Shown here in pieces: positions 46,668 through 47,655 of a DNA stretch of 47,655 nt. How positions within the stretch are numbered: the first letter of the stretch is position 1; every line of letters begins with the position of its first letter. A program made the position numbers and the translations under genes. Origin of the DNA: CAZKCI01 sp964551475. Its GTDB lineage: Bacteria > Auribacterota > Erginobacteria > Erginobacterales > CAZKCI01. The stretch covers positions 1 to 47,655 of the forward strand of contig CAZKCI010000075.1 in the NCBI GenBank assembly GCA_964551475.1, read 5' to 3'. Below the pieces are notes generated by a model. That model was not told the DNA's origin, did not search any database, and saw only the letters and a program-made list of their open reading frames with translations.

Positions 46668-47655
46668 ATGACCTCTCCCAAACGATCTGCAAATTTTGAT
46701 GGATTGGCTGAGTTTGGAAGCGAAAAGATGAGGAGGGGACTGGAAGAAGATCGTCCGCAGGAGAAGGCTGAGCTGAAGGAGCGAAGGAAGGATTTTGAGG
46801 AGAGCAGGAAAGCAAAGCCCAAGCCGATGACAGGAGTATCCTTCAAGCCCGGCTCCTTCATTTCAACAGCAGCCGTAGATATGTGCATCCAAGCTTTGCA
46901 GGACGCAGGCAGAAGAAGAATCCCAGACTCTTATCTTGAAGTCATAATCCTGATCCTTGGGAAAGTCCTCAATACAAAGAGTGAAACGGGGGTGGGGATA
47001 CGCAACGATGACTACCGGAATAGGAATCGCGTTTCAGAGCTCAAGCGCATTCTTGCTCAAGCCAAATTAATTTTCTGCCCTGACTGGAGTTCTTGGAAAA
47101 GCGGTTTCTTCCCCCATAACCTGCCTCAGGCCCAGCATTTCCTTCCAACGATCAGATTAACCGGGTCCAAGCATCTGGGGAACAGGCTGGAACCATCATT
47201 GGCAGACTACAAGGGCAGGATTTTCCTCCCTACTCCTCCAAAGCGTCTGCGGTCCAATCTGGTCCTCCATCCCTCTCCAAAGGTCCCTCTTCCCCGCAAT
47301 ATTCAGGAGGCTTGCGTCAATGGGACCGGCCTTTACTTTGACTATGAGGCCGCTCACGAAGCAGCGATGAAAGGGAAGTGGGAAGAACGCGATCTCCCCT
47401 TGGTTTATTGGGACGTAGTGTGGGCAATCAGGTGGATACAGGGAGAAATCGTGCCCGGAAAGTTGAGCCATAAAGAATCCGGAATGCTTTTCAGCAGCAA
47501 ACCTCCCCTGCAACAACTGCGATCAGATTTGTGCCAATACCTGAAAAGCGTGGATGGAAAGCCGCTTTGGGAGGTGGACTTTAATAACTTCTATGTCGTT
47601 TTGTTCAAGGGGGACGAGGCTTTAAAGAAGATTGAGAAGGGTTTTGATTGTTACG
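46668..47655 (+). CDS. Unknown protein, 3' truncated, with an LR..DGKPLWEVDF motif
   Basis: The frame from ATG 46668 stays open for 329 codons to the window edge. AGGG is a possible SD. The N-terminus is charged and likely disordered (GLEEDRPQEKAELKERRKDF); then come TAAVDMCIQALQDAGRRRIP, NRVSELKRILAQAKLIFCPD, and late FSSKPPLQQLRSDLCQYL followed by VDGKPLWEVDFNNFYVVLFK. The last block recalls the pattern LR..L..DGKPLxExDxxN in phage and plasmid proteins where an Asp starts a polymerase-like palm; this is recollection with low certainty. Its base composition is lower in GC than the core genes, and its position behind tRNA-Arg suggests an acquired element. Confidence 0.7.
   Translation, partial: MTSPKRSANFDGLAEFGSEKMRRGLEEDRPQEKAELKERRKDFEESRKAKPKPMTGVSFKPGSFISTAAVDMCIQALQDAGRRRIPDSYLEVIILILGKVLNTKSETGVGIRNDDYRNRNRVSELKRILAQAKLIFCPDWSSWKSGFFPHNLPQAQHFLPTIRLTGSKHLGNRLEPSLADYKGRIFLPTPPKRLRSNLVLHPSPKVPLPRNIQEACVNGTGLYFDYEAAHEAAMKGKWEERDLPLVYWDVVWAIRWIQGEIVPGKLSHKESGMLFSSKPPLQQLRSDLCQYLKSVDGKPLWEVDFNNFYVVLFKGDEALKKIEKGFDCY

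Overview
The window is a 47.7 kb piece of a GC-rich bacterial chromosome. Coding regions run almost back to back and most genes lie on the + strand. Lipoproteins, signal peptides, ScpA/ScpB and ordinary bacterial housekeeping enzymes show that it is a bacterium. An archaeal-type entry into the shikimate pathway, a giant secreted protein with Pro/Thr/Ser linkers and SBBP propellers, and the low-SD gene starts suggest an uncultured, probably anaerobic, Gram-negative lineage (a candidate phylum near the PVC/Omnitrophota/Aureabacteria type). I cannot fix the taxonomy from the sequence alone.

Layout. 1-9.8 kb: end of a metallo-beta-lactamase hydrolase, a XerC/D recombinase, a response regulator with transposase-like HTHs, a CCA-type tRNA nucleotidyltransferase, trpS, scpA-scpB, pheA, hisC and purC. 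10.1-18.1 kb: a single-chain dihydropyrimidine-dehydrogenase-like flavoprotein, a three-subunit molybdenum hydroxylase, a MoaD/ThiS-like sulfur carrier, a flavodoxin-type reductase and a TPR protein. 18.2-21.4 kb: ADH synthase, 3-dehydroquinate synthase II and prephenate dehydrogenase; with pheA and hisC these cover the start and end of aromatic amino acid synthesis. 21.5-28.6 kb: cmk, plsC, cutA, a MOSC protein, a PflX-like radical SAM protein, dtd, a DPM1-like glycosyltransferase, surE and a histidine kinase/receiver pair. 28.7-37.8 kb: HEAT-repeat and membrane proteins of unknown role, apbE, a CPBP protease, mtnA, a cNMP-binding protein, two small exported proteins, a cytidine deaminase and an ATP-grasp ligase. 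37.9-44.4 kb (-): a 2161-residue secreted protein joining a ComEC-like metallo-beta-lactamase domain, FN3, two SBBP propeller blocks and six FG-GAP-like repeats. 44.5-47.7 kb: an accessory, less GC-rich end with a winged-helix nucleotidyltransferase, a BrnT/CopG toxin-antitoxin pair, tRNA-Arg(CCU) and an unknown gene that runs off the window.

The most striking structure that the genes do not explain lies between them. Many spacers hold their own short tandem array, usually with a 7-nt period (some 7/8, 8 or 9). The unit differs from spacer to spacer, most units contain a stop triplet, and several arrays are built as two facing inverted arms. At four genes (hisC, tyrA, plsC, cutA) the stop codon itself is the end of an RGRCTGA heptamer. 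At the xerC/D gene the array takes the place of the expected start codon.
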